Shown here: one piece after another, positions 60,985-64,000 of the stretch
How positions within the stretch are numbered: the stretch's first letter is position 1
How the letters are laid out: each line of letters opens with the position of its first letter
The notes under the pieces: generated by a model
What the model was told of the DNA's origin: nothing
Database searches by the model: none
The model's input: only the letters and a program-made list of their open reading frames with translations
Source: CBDFGQ01 sp965247295
GTDB lineage: Bacteria > Chloroflexota > Dehalococcoidia > Lucifugimonadales > JAGWBF01
Direction of reading: 5' to 3'
Length of the DNA stretch: 64,000 bases
Assembly (NCBI GenBank): GCA_965247295.1
Contig: CBDFGQ010000001.1
Coordinates: forward strand, 1 to 64,000
Translations under genes and position numbers: made by a program

Positions 60985-61992
60985 ATGGCAAGAGAAATTA
61001 AGGGACATGCTATGAGAAGGGGCAAGGTCCTAGTGCTGCTGGCGGCCCTCGGTGCAACTGTGCTTATAATCGGCGCCTGTGGCGGGTCCTCCAGCACCGC
61101 GACCGCGGAGGGGATTGCCCAGCTGGAGCCGAACGGCCTGTCATCACCATCTTCGGAATCCGCAAGTCAGCCAGAGGGGCAGGCCGAAGGGGCCCAGGTC
61201 GGCGCTTCAATGCCGGCCGCCGCCGGCGAGACGTCCGCTCCCTCAGGGTTATCTTCCCTTGGTGAGATCGCGGAGGTGGAGCGGACCTCGGGTCCGCTGG
61301 AAACGGCTGTCAGCGCCGCCGTGGTCCCCGCGATACAGTACGTGCCCAACCAGCAGGTTGGTATCTGGGTGACGGGGTGAGGGGAGGTCACGACCACGCC
61401 CAACCTGGCTGTGCTCAGCGCCGGTGTTGAGGCCATGGCAAGCTCTGTCGAGCAGGCGAGGGGTCAGGCTGCAGGGGCCATGGACGGCGTGATCGCCACA
61501 CTGAAGGCGCGGGGAATACAGGACAGGGACATCCAGACCCGCCACTTCAACATCTCGCCCGAGTACACCTATAACGAGCTGAAGAGGCAGCGGGAGCTGG
61601 TTGGCTACCGGGTGACCAACCAGGTGTCAGTAAAGATAAGGGACATGGACAGCGTTGGCATCGTAATTGATGAGGTGGCCGAGGCCGCCGGCGACCTGGT
61701 GCGGATTCAGGGAATAAGGTTTACCGTGGAAGACACTAAAGTACTGGAATCTCAGGCCAGGATAGAGGCGGTGCAGGACCTGATGTCCAAGGCCCGGCAG
61801 TTTGCCGAGCTGACCGGGGTCCAGCTTGGCAATCCCACATTCCTGAGCGAGGGCGGCGGAGCTGTTCCCAGAGTCCAGAATCTTGCCGTGAGGGCCTTGG
61901 CCGAGGCGGCGCCGGCGCCCCCAACGAGCATCAGCGGCGGAGAGCTGACGGTGACCATTACTGTGCAAGGCGCCTTCTCCATAGTTCAGTAG
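60985..61992 (+). pseudogene. SIMPL-domain (DUF541) lipoprotein with in-frame TGA
   Basis: A lipobox (VLIIGAC) after a hydrophobic signal follows the ATG (SD AAAGGAGAGG). TGA at 61378-61380 interrupts the frame between VGIWVTG and GEVTTTPNLAVLS, inside the first strand of the SIMPL (YggE-like) domain. The same frame continues through AGAMDGVIATLKARGIQDRD and RFTVEDTKVLESQARIEAVQ to 61992. A C-to-T change (CGA to TGA) would explain it. Adjacent sigma/anti-sigma genes suggest envelope-stress control. Confidence 0.82.
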
Positions 61993-62036
61993 CTGGGACT
62001 GTGTGCTTGCACCACGGGGGTTACTGCCCGGCGGTT

Positions 62037-62072
62037 AGGAGGTCCCCCTCATCACGGTGATGGGGCCTCCTT
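62037..62072 (+). terminator. Hairpin after the SIMPL gene
   Basis: GGAGGTCCCCCTCATCA pairs with TGATGGGGCCTCC with small mismatches around CGG, followed by TTCC. Probable terminator or processing hairpin. Confidence 0.55.
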
Positions 62073-62178
62073 CCGGTAATCGAGGCTTCCGACGGCGAGG
62101 TTGAACGGGGCTGGAGAGGGCTGTTAAACTGTCGGCGGCGTACCTGCGCCCGCCACGACTATGTATAAGGGGTCGCCC

Positions 62179-62772
62179 ATGCTGTTAAGCGACAGGAGCA
62201 TCAGGGAGGCGGTGGAATCCGGGAGGATCATTATAGACCCCTGGGACGAGAGTATGGTTCAGCCGGCCAGCGTGGACCTCCGGCTGGGTAAGAAGCTGCG
62301 GGTCTTTCGTAGCGCCAGCTTGCCCTATATAGATGTAATGCAGGAGTCCCCCGGCTTGACGGAGGAGGCAGAGATTGACGAAGTCAACCCCTTCTACCTG
62401 CACCCTAACGAGTTCGCCCTGGGGGTGATATACGAGAACATCTGCATCCCCAGCGACATCGCCGCGCGCCTGGATGGCAAGAGCTCACTGGGGAGACTGG
62501 GGCTTCTGGTTCACTCCACGGCTGGCTGGGTGGACCCCGGGTGGAGGGGACACCTTACCCTGGAGCTGAGCAACGTATCGGGGCTGCCCATCACACTGTA
62601 CTACGGTATGAAGGTGTCCCAGATATCATTTCTGCAGCTGACGACTCCTGCCGAACATCCCTATGGCAGCAGGGCCCTTGACAGCAAGTATCAGGACCAG
62701 GTGGAGCCCGAGCCCAGCAGATATTACCGAAACTACGGCCCCAAGAGACGCAGGACCTCGCGGCGACCCTGA
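62179..62772 (+). CDS. dcd: dCTP deaminase
   Basis: A ~197-aa trimeric dCTP deaminase that makes dUTP for thymidylate synthesis. LLSDRSIREAVESGRIIIDP at the start, DGKSSLGRLGLLVHSTAGWV (Ser/Arg motif) and DPGWRGHLTLELSN (catalytic Glu) are diagnostic. ATG at 62179 has AAGGGG upstream; an earlier ATG at 62161 is possible. A Lys/Arg-rich tail ends the protein. Confidence 0.92.
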   Translation: MLLSDRSIREAVESGRIIIDPWDESMVQPASVDLRLGKKLRVFRSASLPYIDVMQESPGLTEEAEIDEVNPFYLHPNEFALGVIYENICIPSDIAARLDGKSSLGRLGLLVHSTAGWVDPGWRGHLTLELSNVSGLPITLYYGMKVSQISFLQLTTPAEHPYGSRALDSKYQDQVEPEPSRYYRNYGPKRRRTSRRP

Positions 62773-62861
62773 CCCGTATCGGCTCCGCCTAGGCCTCCAC
62801 GGACGCGGAAATCGGGCGCCGGCTGCACCGGGCCTGGCTGCTTTCAACTAACCAAACCATC

Positions 62862-62890
62862 CGCCACTGCTCCTATGGTGGCGCTTCTAT
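62862..62890 (+). terminator. Weak hairpin after dcd
   Basis: CGCCAC and GTGGCG form a six-base stem with a ten-base loop, followed by CTTCTATT. A modest terminator candidate. Confidence 0.35.
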
Positions 62891-63018
62891 TAGAATTGTG
62901 ATGTTGCGTATCAGTCAATATGTCTTGACACTATGTGGAATAATCTCCAGAATTAGGCACAGAGCTGGAGATGCCAGGCCAGCCCAGATGCAGCCAACGG
63001 GTGGTTGGTGCAGCCTCC

Positions 63019-64000
63019 ATGAGCGAAAGTAAGAACTACATGCGCAGGGCCCTGACCCTCGCCAGGCTGGCGGTAGGGACCAGCAGCCCCAATCCTCCGG
63101 TGGGGGCCATTGTGGTGAAGGGGGATGAGGATGTGGGCGAGGGGTTCACCCTGCCCCCAGGGCAGAGTCACGCGGAGATCGTGGCCCTCGACCGGGCTGG
63201 AGATAGGTCTCGTGGGGCTTCGCTGTACGTGACTCTGGAGCCCTGCTGTATCTACGGACGCACTCCCCCCTGTACCCAACACATCATCGCCTCGGGCGTT
63301 GCCGAGGTGCACGTCGCCGCTCCGGACCCCAACCCACGTATAAACGGCCGGGGCATGGCCGAGCTGAAGGCTGCTGGGATCCTGGTGCACCACGGTGAGG
63401 GGGAGGAGGAGGCTAGGTATCTGTACGAAGGATTTGCCAAGCATATAAACACCGGCGTACCATTCGTTACCGCCAAGTTCGCCATGAGCCTGGATGGGAA
63501 GATCGCGACACATACCGGCGACTCCAGGTGGGTCACAGGCGAGGCGGCCCGTGGCCAGGTGCAGGAGATGCGAAGGACCTGCGATGCCATAATGGTGGGC
63601 GTGAACACAGTACTCAAGGATGACCCACTCCTTACGGCCCGTGATGAGACCGGCCAGCCCTCGGCCCGCCAGCCCATCAGAGTGATCGTGGACAGCCGGG
63701 GCCGGACGCCGCCAGGGGCCCGGCTTCTGAAGGAACCGGGGCACACAGTTATCGCGGTAACCGGACCGTCCCCCGAGGGGGTCCAGGCTCTGGAAGAGGC
63801 CGGTGGCGAGGTGATGGAGCTACCCTCAAGCGCCGAGGGCCTGGTTGACATTCCTGCCCTGCTCCGGTCGTTGGGTGCCAGAGGGGTGGTCAACCTGCTG
63901 GTGGAGGGAGGCGGGACGCTGCTGGGCTCTCTCTTTGACTTGGGTGTGGTGGACAAGGTGGCGGCCTTTGTCGCCCCTGTCGTGATAGGAGGCCAGTCGG
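63019..64000 (+). CDS. ribD: Riboflavin biosynthesis protein RibD (3' end beyond window)
   Basis: A bifunctional deaminase/reductase of riboflavin synthesis, running off the window. The zinc-deaminase motifs HAEIVAL and EPCCIYGRTPPC are present in the first domain, then the reductase domain starts near FVTAKFAMSLDGKIATHTGD and contains LLVEGGGTLLGSL. At least 327 codons are visible. The ATG at 63019 has only a weak SD. The opposite-strand open frames here are shadows. Confidence 0.92.
   Translation, partial: MSESKNYMRRALTLARLAVGTSSPNPPVGAIVVKGDEDVGEGFTLPPGQSHAEIVALDRAGDRSRGASLYVTLEPCCIYGRTPPCTQHIIASGVAEVHVAAPDPNPRINGRGMAELKAAGILVHHGEGEEEARYLYEGFAKHINTGVPFVTAKFAMSLDGKIATHTGDSRWVTGEAARGQVQEMRRTCDAIMVGVNTVLKDDPLLTARDETGQPSARQPIRVIVDSRGRTPPGARLLKEPGHTVIAVTGPSPEGVQALEEAGGEVMELPSSAEGLVDIPALLRSLGARGVVNLLVEGGGTLLGSLFDLGVVDKVAAFVAPVVIGGQS

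Noticed and set aside
1..64000. Alternative genetic code from in-frame TGA/TAG
   Set aside because: Both TAG and TGA also end many intact genes with correct family lengths (for example the methyltransferase TGA and fabG TAG), and two different stops are involved.
1..64000. CRISPR arrays, rRNA and tRNA genes
   Set aside because: No regularly spaced repeats, no rRNA-like sequence and no complete cloverleaf were found by eye; a dedicated search (tRNAscan, Infernal) was not possible here.

Overview
The window looks like chromosome of a high-GC, probably uncultured bacterium, most likely Chloroflexota (Dehalococcoidia or SAR202-like). That placement is inferred from gene content, not from a marker gene. 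It rests on futalosine-type menaquinone genes beside ubiD/ubiX/ubiA homologues, many amidohydrolases and Cys- or Ser-type alpha/beta hydrolases, a thermospermine-synthase-like SpeE, a bifunctional phosphoglucose/phosphomannose isomerase, frequent TTG/GTG starts and short dispersed palindromic repeats. I see no rRNA, no convincing tRNA and no CRISPR array.

Region 1 (1-7.5 kb) is an accessory island. It holds three S24/LexA-like peptidase genes: one with a partial HTH cut by the window edge, one without HTH, and one whose catalytic Ser and Lys are both replaced. It also holds a restriction-modification pair (beta-class DNA methyltransferase plus PaeR7I/XhoI-type endonuclease), a zinc-ribbon protein with a phage minor-head-like C-terminus, and about six small orphan genes. 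Most striking is a roughly 50-bp sequence that is the 3' end of the S24 gene plus its stop codon and a following purine-rich (SD-like) stretch. It recurs as four solitary, same-orientation copies between unrelated small genes. A second reiterated gene tail (VWMQ...L-stop) occurs twice. A decayed tyrosine-recombinase C-terminus lies just beyond the island.

Region 2 (7.5-23.7 kb) is catabolic and transport accessory DNA: two alpha/beta hydrolases, two MFS carriers, a Gfo/Idh/MocA-type protein, two amidohydrolases, a polysaccharide deacetylase, ArsM arsenite methyltransferase and a dihydropyrimidinase. Several genes here are broken. Region 3 (23.9-31 kb) has a fatty-acid cluster (two hot-dog dehydratases, plsX, fabG), a peptide-type ABC solute-binding protein with an in-frame stop, a carboxylesterase and a zinc-ribbon protein with a clear terminator.

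Region 4 (31-36.6 kb) carries late menaquinone genes (ubiD, ubiA/mqnP-like, ubiX, menG) with a Phd/Doc-like toxin-antitoxin module and a PD-(D/E)XK-like protein between ubiD and ubiA. The early genes mqnE-mqnA-mqnC lie 20 kb away at 55.9-58.8 kb. Region 5 (37-41.3 kb) has the 5-oxoprolinase genes pxpABC divergent from sodium-pump beta/gamma subunits.

Region 6 (41.4-52 kb) is led by a promoter, a SAM-I riboswitch and an intrinsic terminator, followed by mtnA, mtnP, a rhodanese, a PfkB kinase, ahcY, metK, phosphohexomutase, sugar isomerase, speD and speE. Together these make SAM, use it for polyamines and methylation, and recover methylthioadenosine and S-adenosylhomocysteine. Region 7 (52-64 kb) holds a zinc-ribbon protein, an NmrA-like protein, a UbiA-like membrane protein, a methyltransferase, Mug glycosylase, the mqn genes, an ECF sigma/anti-sigma pair with a SIMPL lipoprotein (in-frame TGA), dcd, and ribD running off the window.

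A recurring oddity is the number of otherwise well-conserved genes with one in-frame stop (two TAG, two TGA) or a frameshift, two of the latter in homopolymers. Either this is real decay or the consensus has errors; raw reads would decide.
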